Source of the DNA: Agapetus fuscipes
Taxonomy: Eukaryota > Arthropoda > Insecta > Trichoptera > Glossosomatidae
Assembly (NCBI GenBank): GCA_951799405.1
Contig: OX637339.1
Coordinates: 9,300,001 to 9,364,000 of the forward strand
Direction: 5' to 3'
DNA length: 64,000 bases
Under the pieces are notes generated by a model that was not told where the DNA came from, did not search any database, and saw only the letters and a list, made by a program, of their open reading frames with translations. Below, piece after piece: positions 1-12,800 of the stretch; position 1 is the stretch's first letter; the number at the start of each line of letters is the position of its first letter. Made by a program: the position numbers and the translations under genes.

Positions 1-819
1 AATTAAAGTTGCAGCTATACTGTTTGACAGCAGGTGGGCGTAAAACATTATCCTCACTGACAGCTCTAGCAATGTGTAAGTGTATGTCTGTGAGAGTGTG
101 TTAGTGGGCAGAACCAAAATAGATTATGTCACTGGGAGCACAACACAAACACACAGTTCTGTCACAGTGGCTGGCACTGCAAGCTTACTCTGGCCAGTGT
201 GTTGTATGGAAAAACTCATCAAAAAGTGTTGTCTCATGGTAGGCTTGTGTCATTCTATTATTCCTTACACCCTGGAGCAGCAGTTTTTACCCTTTTTCAG
301 CCAGGGACCATTGTGATAGTTGTCTTTTTGATATTTTGTTCTTGGTTGCCTAGTAGATCCTTAGTTACCTAGAGCTTAAATACTACGCTGCCGAGAAAAA
401 AATTAATGCTTCGACACCATCCATAGACTATATACACATATTTATATGACAATAAAAATAATAGTCATGCTCCAGCTGCAGGGACTTAAAAGTCATTTCA
501 ATGGACTCCAAACATTCAAAATATCTTCAGCTATGTGACTCCACCCATAGTAAATAAAAACTGGATTCCCGATAATCAGGGAGTTTTTCTGGTTTATAGC
601 AGAGTGAACCCATACAGTTGGCGATAATCCTAAATGTAGTACGGTGCACTTTAGTGTCTTTTCAAACCACCTACATAACATTCTATTGAAATTATGACGC
701 TCTGTACTGTGACATCACATTTATTCCCCACATTTCAGATATCATTTGGGAAATTTGGAATTTATAAATTTGTTCCGTCTATCAAATTTTTTAATCATCA
801 CTTTGTGTCCCTGTTTCAG
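1..819. other. Sequence upstream of the first GMPS coding exon
   Basis: No coding exon is recognised here. A splice acceptor (pyrimidine-rich ctgtttcag) ends at 819, so the first GMPS coding exon probably has an upstream 5' UTR exon in this stretch or outside the window. Bases of about 545-700 weakly resemble two other stretches (about 23050-23210 and 37000-37140), suggesting an old, decayed dispersed repeat. No promoter motif could be assigned. Confidence 0.4.
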
Positions 820-840
820 TGCAGCTGTGGTCCTGGCACC

Positions 841-3800
841 ATGCATAGCTCGAGCCCTGAATCTCAGTACCGAGCCACCAACGGAGGGGGAGGGGGGGCG
901 GGGCACTGCAATGACAGGGTGGCCATCCTCGATGCTGGATCACAGTATGGGAAGGTAAGCAACACATTATGATGACTTCCTTATTACTTAACTACAATAT
1001 TCTTTGCCAGGAAATCTTCTTGGCTTAAGTACCCTAAGGGTCATTTCCAGGGCCTGCGCTAGGGTAGGGCGCAGTTGGGCGACCGCCCAGAGTGCTGGTA
1101 GTGCTAAAACCATCACTGGTCTGGATAACTGGAAAAACTGTGTGGAAGCTTTCATACATCTCCATACACTACTGACTTCTGACCAGGTGCCGGATAGAAA
1201 AAAACTAAGCAAACCGAGCAGAATACATCTAGAGTGTAATGGCTGTGAGTATAAAACATGGCACAAACTCCCCTGGATCGTGTAAATAGAAAAAAATAAT
1301 GAAAACAAAATCACTCACTTAGGGTTCTGTTTCTCTTCCATACATTTTCCTATTTACGCGGTTGAGGGGAATTATGCATTGTTTTATGCTTGTGATAAAG
1401 ATATATGGACATATGCTTTCTGTACTTTTCTTATGGCTGGCACAGGCGGAGGTCTAAACTCTCCAACCAACAGCTTCTCGTGGTATAGTTTCAGGCCAGG
1501 AGGGTGTCTTTAAGTAGGGCCGGACAGTCTGAGATCCTGCCCCTGGACACTCCGGCCTATCACCTGAAGGAGAGTGGCTACCCTTACATTGTGTGTAATG
1601 TACATTGTTGTGCAGGTGATAGACAGGAAGGTCCGCGAGCTGTGTGTGCAGTCTGAGATCCTGCCGCTGGACACTCCGGCCTATCACCTGAAGGAGAGCG
1701 GCTACCGTGCCCTCATCATCTCGGGAGGGCCCAGCTCCGTATACGCTGAAGACGCCCCGCGCTACGATGCAGACATATTCAAAATAGGGCTTCCCGTCTT
1801 AGGTAAGATACACTCTCACATATAATGATGGTTTTTATTCTTAGATCTTTTTGTGGCTGGCTTCAAATGATTGACATTCTTCTATAACTTGCATGTAATA
1901 GTGCCTTCATTGTCATTCTCATATCCCGAATAAACTCAAGTCATTTTCATAAAAGTTTCATCAACATCACATCACTTCACAGTGTAGAAGCCTATAGCAT
2001 GGGTGAAACGTCCAGAAACTCCAGCTTTAGTAGCCCATGGCAACAGATTCCGGAAAGTAATGAAACACTGATGACATTGGCAAAGTGAACAATTTTTTTA
2101 CAGTATCAGTCAGCCTCATACCAACCTGTCTGTAAGTCAAGGAATTCTCATAGTATCTCTCAAGGAATCTTCAGCCATTTTTAAGAATGAATTTTCAATA
2201 TTAATTCATAACCCATTAAAAATATAATGATGATTTGTTTGTCACCATCAGGTATTTGCTATGGAATGCAGATGTTAAATAAGGAATTTGGCGGCACAGT
2301 ACATCGCAAAGACGTCAGAGAAGATGGACAGTACGACATAGAACTTGAAACCTCTTGTCCACTATTCAGGTAAGACCAACATCTTAGGCCCAGTATTTTA
2401 AATCTAATCTAATCTAAGTTGTACAGATATGTAACATTGTGAATTCACATTACATGTATTCTCACAAGAAGACACATACAAAATGTGCAGTTAATTTAAC
2501 GTAAGTTGAAAATACCGAGTCCCAATATCCATCTTTAATAACTTTTCCTATCTAAAAGACGGGCATTATCAGCTCATCATTTATCTGTGTAAAAAGGGTG
2601 CCTCCTGAAGACGTTAGCTATGACACCAACGAAACATTGAGAATAATGTCGGTCTTATGGCCGCGGGGATCAAGACAGGTTATTTGGAACCGGATAACGC
2701 TGGTTCGAATCCCGCGACGATAACTTCGACCCTGGTTCAACAGATGCCGTTGCATGCACACAAGTTGCAAACTACTTGATGAATTAAATTTTAATTAAAT
2801 CGAAGAACACAGTTTTTCCACATTTACTCAAAAACTATTGACATTATAAAAAAACTGTTCCGATACTACACTAAACAATGTATAGTTCTATAAATAAAAA
2901 GAAAAAAAATATTTCCAAAACATAGCACACACGAGAAAGTAGCTACAGAAGTGAAAAAAATGTGTTTTTTTTTATATTTTTTTGTGGTGGCAATTCTTAG
3001 GTTATATATTTTTTTCAAACTTTATAATTAAGATAAAAAATTAATTAACATGCTTGATTTTTTTCATTACTGTAACTCTTTTGCTAAGACCATAAAGTGT
3101 AAGAAACAAAAACGGCAGATTTAGGGGAAAAAGAGCCTTAACAAAAATCATTGTTATTTTATGCCTTATTTTGTTTTACTACGCTGGTAACCTTACTCCG
3201 AGTAAAGCATTTTATAAATTCTGATCCTTTAGATAGTAAAATGTACAAGAACTAAATCAGGGCTGCTGTTGTATTTTCCATGTTTTTTTTATTTTTATGC
3301 AGAGGATTAAACCCATAATTTTATACTCGGGGGCTATTAGGCTTTTTTGCCAAAAGTGACGGGCTAGATTATGGATGCTAGTATGCAATAACCCTAAGTG
3401 TAATCTGTTGTCTGGTTTTGCAGTCGGTTAGACGGAGTGGAGAAGGTGCTGCTGACCCACGGGGACAGCATAGAGCGCGTGGGGGAGAGGCTGCGCGTGG
3501 GGGCGCACTCCCCCGCCCGCCTGGTGGCCGCCATCTACAACGAGCAGCTGAGGCTCTACGGGGTGCAGTTCCATCCAGAGGTAAAACATTTTTACATAGA
3601 AACACTACAAAAGGAAGTATACAATGATCTTTCTGACAAATGTGAGTTTGCGTGCTTGTATCCTATCTTTGTATATTAGCCACTCCGTTAGACATCAGCC
3701 TCCATTTTGTTCTGTCCTTGCACATTTCTTTCATATCACCGACATTCGTCACGCTCTTCATGCATGCTCTTCACTTCTTCTCACTCTGGAGATGCAAAAT

Positions 3801-6800
3801 AATTGCATGTATGAAAATAAAACAAAAAATCTAAATATGCAAATTAATAAGTTATTAAAAAAATGTGTGTAATTTATTAAAAAAGTTTTAATTCATCATT
3901 AACCTTTTCGCCTCTGAATATTCTTGCTATAAGAATACCACTAGTGCTGAATACTTTTTCAAGCACATTTTTTAAACATTTAATGATTTCCTACCTTAAT
4001 TGATTGACGACACTTCAAACTATGTGAACCGTCACAATATGTATTATTTATTCAAGAACAAAAATCACAAACGTGTAGCACATATTTCCACTTGCAGACT
4101 TTTGAATTCTTGAACATAAATGTCAGATAAGTTCAAAGTTGGATGACGTCAATGATTGACAGCCGCACTGTATGCAAGCTTACACTTGATGCCTATGCAT
4201 GTCACCCGCAGTTGAAGGGTTAATTGATGATGCATTTACTTGGTAACCCTTAATTTTTAAATAATAAAAAATTCAAAATAAATTTTATATGGTTACATTG
4301 CAAGCAAAATCTAATCATAGATGACCAGTTTCTCACAGGCAGTTCCAACACCCTGTCTCCTTCCTCACCTTTCCCACACCCCACTACTGCCAGCCCTTAG
4401 AGGAATACAACTAATGATTAACTGTGATTTTGTTACCTCAAAGGTGGACCTCACGCCCAAAGGCAAGCAGATGCTGTCCAACTTCCTGTTTGACATCTCG
4501 GGGCTGTCGCGCACATTCACCATAGCGGGGCGCAAGGAGGCTTGCATCAAGTACATCAAGGACACGGTGGGTGACAGCAAGGTGCTGGTGCTGGTCAGCG
4601 GGGGTGTGGACTCCACCGTGTGCGCCGCCCTGCTAAAGCACGCGCTGCACGAGGACCAGGTGATCGCCGCACACATAGACAATGGTAACCTTCACCCTTT
4701 CAAATCTATATACTAGTGCTAGAGTACAGACTGGCATCCAATTTGACTTATGTACATCCTCCACGCACACACTGTTTAGAAATAGATAATGGTTTTAAAT
4801 AAAAAGAGAATCCAGCAAAAACTTAACAGTATACTAGTGCAGAGAACAAACTAGACTCCAATGCGGCTTATCTAAATCCTCCACGCACACACTCTGTACA
4901 CACTGCATGAGGACCAGGTCATAGCCGCACACATAGACAATGGAAGCTTTACGCATCTAAATCTATACACTAGTACTGGAGAACAGACTTGAAACCAATT
5001 AAGCTTTACGCATTCTCTCAAAAATGTAAATACTCTGCTAGAAAGCTCTAGTAACCTGTGTATGTGTACTAGTTAGGTGCAGGGTGCACTGTCACCAATT
5101 ATAATTATTACTAGCTCACATCTAGTCTGCTCAGTAGATCAGCTGGTAGGATACTTGCATCCCATGCTAGAGGGCTAGGGTTAACCCCTCAAAAGTGTCA
5201 AAATAATTTCCTGTTTCGGTGTTGATTTCAAACCCCAAATAAAAATACTAGCAAGGCTTACTCAATCTGCACAAGAAATGAGAACCAGCCCCCTCAGGAT
5301 CTTGGATACCTCTGCTTCAAGTAAAGTGGTTGACATGAGGCGGGCTTCTTTACCTGTGACAATAAATAGGTTCCACATACACCCCTTTAGAACTCAACTA
5401 AGCTACACTAAATATGCAGCTTAGTTAATAATAATATTAGGATGATTTATTTGGTGAGTGCTGTTTTTGTGTGTATCACATCTCAAGAGCCCTCTGCGAG
5501 CTTGGCCGTCGCTGTAGAAAGCGCCAATTCTCAAGCAAGACCCAGTTGCTATAAGGCTGGATGGACCTTAAAAGTGACTGGTCTTTGGTAAAGGTATATG
5601 AATTTTTCACCCAGCGAAGAGCATATTTGAAAATATAAATGGTATATTTTTTGTGCTCCGCCGGGATTCAAATCCACAACCTTCCATTTATGAGTCAGAA
5701 GTGTCAACCACTAGATTACAGACCGGTCAATAGAAATTAGTTGCGTTGTTCTATTGGTGTGTTCTCAAATAAACACCATATACTCCATGATTTACTTCAC
5801 GCGTTCCAGGCTTCATGCGGATGAATGAATCCCAGAAGGTGGAGAAGTCGTTGCGCGACATTGGTCTAAAGCTGCACGTGATCAATGCGGCGCACCAGTT
5901 CTCCGAGGGGCAGACCACGGTGGCCGCGGAGGGCGGGGCCGGCCGCTGCCGAGACACCCCCATGCTGTGCCAGACTATCTCGCCCGAGGACAAGCGCAGC
6001 ATCATCGGGGATGTGTTTGTCAATGTCGCGCAGGACTTTGTCAGGGACTTCCAACTCAGGTTAGTCTACTGACTCACTCTAGAATGAATAGTTAGGCATT
6101 CACATCTCATCTAAGTTGCAAATATAAATAACATTGGGGATTCACATTATATGCATTCTCACAAGCAGACTAGTATAAGTTCGCGCTTGCACATGCCGCA
6201 TGTGAACCTACAACATTAAAACCCAAATCTCAAATGAACGTATGTGACATTACAGACCCGAGGAGGTATTCCTTGCGCAAGGCACGCTGCGGCCAGACTT
6301 GATAGAGTCCGCATCCTCGATGGTCAGTAGCAACGCAGCGACCATCAAGACGCACCACAACGACACGGAGCTGGTGCGGGCACTGAGGAGCGCCGGCAGG
6401 GTTGTGGAGCCCCTCAAGGATTTCCACAAGGACGAGGTAAACCAATACACACAGAAATCACAACTAAGCAACACGTCATCATTATTGTTTATTTTACAGG
6501 TAAGTGTAAACACTTAAGTTGAAGTGGGGTTTCCTAGCTCCGGGGGCGCTGGTTCTAATTTCTTGTGAAAGCTTGTGAAGGTACAAAAGAATGTGATGAG
6601 ATGGTTTGGGCATGTGGAAAGAATGAATGATGATAGACTGACAAAGTATGTATACAAAGAAAGTGTGAAAGGAAAAAGAGGGAAGGGACGACCGAGAAAA
6701 GTATGGAGTGATCAGATTGAGGAGATTGTGATAGAATGGGATATACAAAGTGAGCGTAAAAGAAGAAAATGCATGAAAAAGGTGATGGATATGAATGAAT

Positions 6801-9800
6801 TGAAAGAGGTATGTAAGGATAGGAAAAAATAGAGGCAACTCTGCAGAGGCTCTGGCCACCCCTAGCGGAATGGCGACAGAGTTACAGCTGAGTAAGCTTT
6901 GCAGGTATTTTATTTTGAGTTTGAAATAAACCCCAAAACAAGAAATCATTTCTGACACCTTCGATGGAAATCATACTCGAGCTCTCGGCATGGAATGCAA
7001 GCATTCTACTTACTGTAAGGACCTAATATAAAAATAAGCAAAAATATCATGTAATTACAAAATAAATGTAACCGAGAATTCCTTAAATGCAAGTTCTGTT
7101 TGTATGTTTTTAGGTTAGAATCCTGGGCCTGGAGCTGGGCCTGCCGCCTGCCCTAGTGGCGCGCCACCCCTTCCCTGGACCAGGCCTCGCCATCAGGGTG
7201 CTGTGTCAAGAGGAGCCCTACGCGGAGAGAGACTTCTCAGAAACACAGGTAATGTATCAAGATCAACGAGACCCCTGTTCTTACACTAATGGTGATTTTG
7301 GCTGCATTCTGCCCAGATTATCTATGGATCACCGGACAAACTGTATGAATGTTTTCATACATATCCATACACGATTGACTGCCGACCCAGTGCCTTACTT
7401 CTTAAAAAACTTAGACAAAAAAACCTATAAGTCAAGGAAAGTGTGTATAATCTATAATATCTATAATCTAAGTTGCAAGGATATATTCATTTAAAGCTCT
7501 CAGATGTATGCCCACAAACCAACAAGTGTAGTTCGCGCTTACAAATGCTGAATGTGTACTTACAAATAAAATCCAAACCTCAAATGAACATAAGCCCCAC
7601 AACTTTTGCCGACCTTCCCTGAAACAGGGGTGACATTGGCAAAGTGAACCATTTTTTACAGTATGGGTGGTCAGCCTCATACCAACCTATAAGTCAAGGA
7701 ATATTAATAATAAATTACATTTAAATATAAAAAAGAACAAAACCTTACAAAGAAATCTATACAAAAAAAGTCAAAAATTTCCTATGCAAAAAAAAATGTA
7801 GCAAATGAATACACCAACATTAGAAATCAACATTGCAGATTAGCCGCCACTTCTTCCTGTCCTTGCATACTTCTTTCATTTCATCCAGAGTCATAACCTT
7901 TTTCATACAAGTCCTCCTTTTATTATGACTCTGGATATCCCATTCATTCGCTATTTCTGAAATTTGATCCTTCCATACTTTTCTCGGTCTTCCTCTACCA
8001 CGACATCCATCTATTCTAGCAACATATACTTTTTTCGTCAATCTTTCATCACTCATTCTCTCCAAATGCCCGAACCATCTTAACATACTTCTTTTAATCT
8101 TCACTTTCACACTTTACCTTACACCACATTCTTCTCTTACAAAATCATTCCTCACCCTGTCACTTCGTTTTTTCCCAATCATACTTCTTAGATAGTCCAT
8201 TTCTACTGTATGGACTTTACTAATTTCCCTTTCACTCACCGTCCAGGCTTCACTTCCATACATCAAGGTTGGCACTAGTATACCACCGTGCACCGCCAAT
8301 CTAACATTTTTTGAGAGATTTTGGTTCCTGGCGATGCAAGCGGTCGCACCCAGTACACACCTGCCTTTCATTATTCTTCTTTCAAATTCACCGGCCATTC
8401 TTCCATCTTTTTCAAACTTACTTCCCAAATATACAAACTCATTTACAACATCAACATTCATTCCATTAATTTTAAATTCATAATTCATATTTTCATCATC
8501 TCTTTCAAAAATCAAAACTTTCGTCTTTCTTGCATTCAACTTCAAATTATTACCTTTCAAAGCTTCGTTCAATCTAGAGAGCATCATTTGCAATTCCACT
8601 GCTGAATCAGATACAAGGACTGCATCATCCGCATACAGTAAAACGCTTACTTTGCTCTCTCCTATCATTAATCCACAATCATCAAGTCTAGCATCTCGAA
8701 CACACTTGTCCATGACTATGTTAAATAGCCATGGGCTCATCACACATCCTTGCCTTACACCCTTAAAAACTTCAAACCATTCACTATACTCACCATCAAT
8801 ACGAATGCAGGCCATACTATTCTCATAGTTCGCATGCACCGCATTGAGTAGAGCTCCATTCACTCCGTATGCTTTCAAAACATCCCACAACATACCTCTG
8901 TCCACTGAGTCAAAAGCCTTTTCCAGATCCACAAAGGCCGTGAATAGTTTCCCCCTCACCGACAATTGTTTTTCAACAAGTTGTCGTAGAGTGAAAATCT
9001 GATCAACACAGCCTCTACCGGCCATAAAGCCGGACTGTATATCGGAAACCCTTTTGCTAGTAGTCAGAATCACATTTTTTATAATCACCTTACAGAAGAC
9101 TTTTCCTGGTATACTGAGTAGACTGATTGGTCTGAAGTTCTGACAGTCTTTTTTGTCCCCTTTACCTTTGTAAATGGGAACAATGACTGCCTTCCTCCAA
9201 TCCATCGGTACTACTCCTGCATTCACACAAAGCTTACATAATTCAAACATCCAATCTATCACACATTCACCTCCTGCTTTCAACATTTCACTGTTTATAC
9301 CATCAAACCCAGCAGACTTCCCATTCTTCAGACGTGAGATAGACACTTTCATTTCTTCTTTCAAAATCTTCAATTCATTCTCTTCATCTGTCTGTTCATA
9401 AATTCTTCTTTCACCCTGGCCAAAAATTTCTTGAAAATAGTTCTTCCATCTCTTGCATACTTCTTCATTCTCCCATACCATCTCACCGGCAGCACTTTTG
9501 ACTCCCGGAGTGGTCAATGCAGAAGATTTATTTCTATCCGCATTGATCCACCTCCAAAATTCCTTCTTACTGTCGGTGAAACTTTTGTTAATCCTTTCAT
9601 CAATCTTTCTTTGTTCATTCATCTTGCTTTTATAAATTATAGTCTTTGCCATTCTCTTAGCTATCTTATATTCGTCTTCTAGCTTTCTATCATTTCTATC
9701 ATTCAGCCAATTTTCATAACACTTTTTCTTAACTTTCACAGTGTAATGGCTGTAAAACTGGTCAGGTCTATACTCGTCGGGGAAAATGAATTTATATGAG

Positions 9801-12800
9801 TGTATCTTCTACTACATTTATCTTCTTCTTTATTTACCTTGTCGGCTCCACCCAACGTTGGCAATCACCTAGGCGAGTGTGTCCCTGTCCTGCGCCGTTT
9901 GAAATACCACTTTCACACTTTTACACCCTGAGAATCTAACCCTTGGACATTCCGTAGTGTTAACCACTAGACTATGGGCCGGCCTATACCCCAAGTATAA
10001 AACATTTACATTAACTCCCTTCTATTGCCTAAGTAGAAAAATGTATGGAAACTACATCACCCACTAAGGGTGCTGATGTAATTTCCTTACATTTTTCTAT
10101 TTTGATCACCACGCGATCAAGGTGAGCTTATGTAAATGATTTTATACTCGGGGCACTGGCTGTAACAGATTTTTCTGGGAATGGTTGTGATAGTGTGTTA
10201 CTTGTTGCAGGTGATCATCAAGATCATAGTTGAGTTTGACCAGATGTCGGAGAAGAAGCACGCGCTGCTGCAGCGAGTAGCCAACGCCACCAGCAGGGCC
10301 GAGCAGCAGGAGCTGCGGCGCATCAGTGCCCAGCAGAGACTGTACGCTACCCTGCTGCCCATACGCAGCGTGGGGGTGCAAGGTAAACACATGGATAAGG
10401 GGCCGTCCATAAATTACGTCATCGATTTTTGCCGATTTTCGACCCCCCCCCCCCTTACAATCATCCTATAGTCATTATCTAATGACCCCTCCCCCCTCTT
10501 GCTGTAATATTGGATGAGCTTAATAATTAATAATGCTATATATCTTACATAATATTATGTATATTTTGTAGAAATTGGTATTTACAAAAACGACGTGACT
10601 TTTGGTACTCGTACGTCATTTGCCGTCAGACTCCCCCCCCCTTAATTCGAATGACGTAATATATGGACGGCCCCTAAGGAACTTTCACTTGTTCGGAAAA
10701 ATGGAGTAATGGAGCTTTGGAGGGACCATGTAAACTGCGTGAGCGAAAGCAGGTCAACCCGAATCATAGCACAGGAAATACCAGACAGCCGGCCGGGCCG
10801 CCCACCCAGAAGATGGGAGAACAGCTGGTCTTCTGCATCACAGGAGGGAGTGCCGCAGTAGAAAGATCTTAGATCTAATAAAAGAAGAAGAAGAGGAAAA
10901 AATGTGATGCCACATAGCCGGGTTAGGGGTTAGTTCTGAATTTGATCACCATCGGAACCGGTGCTGTCATTTTTACAAAGCCGTTGGCATCTGTCAGATT
11001 GTTTGGAAAGTAGAAAGATATGTTCTTGATTTTGTGTCGTTTTAATGCAAATTTAGATAAGTGCACTTACTAAATTTGTTAAATCTGCATAACAACCAAA
11101 AGAGTATAAATTTTCCCAACCAAAATGGTAGGAATCCTGACGGGGATTGGGAATCAGGATAAAGGCGGAACAACGGAGAGGACTACAACTCGCAGAAATC
11201 GAAGTCGTTGTTTTTAACACGCCATATATTGGTGAAAATTTAGACACGCCACAACCCAACCTAAATAAGAAAAAAAAAAAAAATTTTTTTGTAAATAGAT
11301 TTGTGAAGAGGAATGCAATTAACTAACGTATTCTGCCTGGCCAGAAATAGGTATTAATATCATCAATTAATAATTCATTGTTGTTTATATTAATGAACTA
11401 TTAATTAATAATTACCCAATAACATCTGTTGAACCAGGGTCAAAGTTAAAGTCAAGTGACTGTAATGCAAAGCTTAGGAAGCGCGGCCCTGCTGGGCCCC
11501 CGCGCTGCCGCGAACCGTCACCTCTTTGAGGTTAGGATTCCGACAACGGACAGGGGGCTCCTTTGAGGTTAGGTTGCGCGCTTTTGCAGTTGCCCGGCTA
11601 GCACAAGACTCCTCAGGGTGGTGTTCCGGCCCAACACCTTGCTCGCTTTCCACTGATGCTAAAGAGGTTCAAAAATATAGGTGATGGAGAGAAAAACCGG
11701 GTAAAGGAAAGACGGGATTTATTTTAAATTATGAGAAATGAGAGCATCACCACGCTAAACTGCACGACCGACTGGTTCTAAGTTTAATTAGATAATGTAT
11801 TTAAAGGGTTTGATTAGCTCACGAGGACGGAGAGAAGTCTTGATGCTGGGATGCGGGTAGTCGATGCTGGGGCGCCGGCCTCGGGCACGGCAACGCTTTT
11901 AGCGGGATGTCGGGGCTCCACACTCCGGAGGAATTGCGGCACGGGGCTCAGCCAGCGATAAGACGGGAGCGCTCGGCTGGACGGGGCAGGCGCTCCGTCC
12001 TCCTGAGGAACTTTGGGCACGGGGCTCCGGATATCGAGTAGCCAAGCGGGCGCTGGCGATGGGTAGAAAGCAGGGGCTCCTTCCTTCCGAGGAATCCGCC
12101 ACGGGGGACCCAGGCGCGGCCAGGGGCTGTGTGGTGCTGGCAACAACGGCGACTCAAGCCTTCTCCGATAGATGTTCTTGGCCACGCCTGGTAGGTGTTA
12201 TTGGTTCAGGTGTTGAAGAGCTTGTGTCCTCGATTGTGGGAGGTCGACGCCTTTTATAAACTCCCTACCAGCGCGATGCGGAGCTTAACGGGGGATTTTA
12301 AGTGTTTCCCTCCTAACTGTCAATCTCAGCCTGTCTTCTTCCTCCAATCTTGATCCGGCTCAATTTCTGTGGCTAAAGATGCGCCTCAATTTCTTTCAAG
12401 TTGGTAATGACATTATTTTTCCTTTGACAGGTATAATGTTTTGACAGATCATGTCTTCTTCTTCTTCTTTTTTTCCACAGGTAGCTATCTGACATGCTAG
12501 CTACCTGACATGACCCAAGTGGGGATAGAACCAACGTTATTATATTCCAAATACGCTAGAAAGATCTAATAATAATACATTGTAATATGCAAGAAATTCA
12601 GCTTTCAAGGTCATTTAAGGTGAGGCTAATATTGTGGGTGAAATGAGTACACTTTTTAATTTAGGAAAAGTTATAAGATCTTCAGTATCAACTTGTTACA
12701 TTGTTTGATATGTTAGTATTCCTTTGCAGGTGATGGGCGCACCTACAGCTACGTGGTGGGTCTCTCCTCTGACAAGTCCCCGCCCGACTGGACCGACCTC

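Noticed and set aside
11814..12185. 123-codon ORF in the GC-rich island
   Set aside because: Several overlapping frames are open on both strands because of high GC. The translation is Pro/Arg-rich with no domain or homologue recognised.
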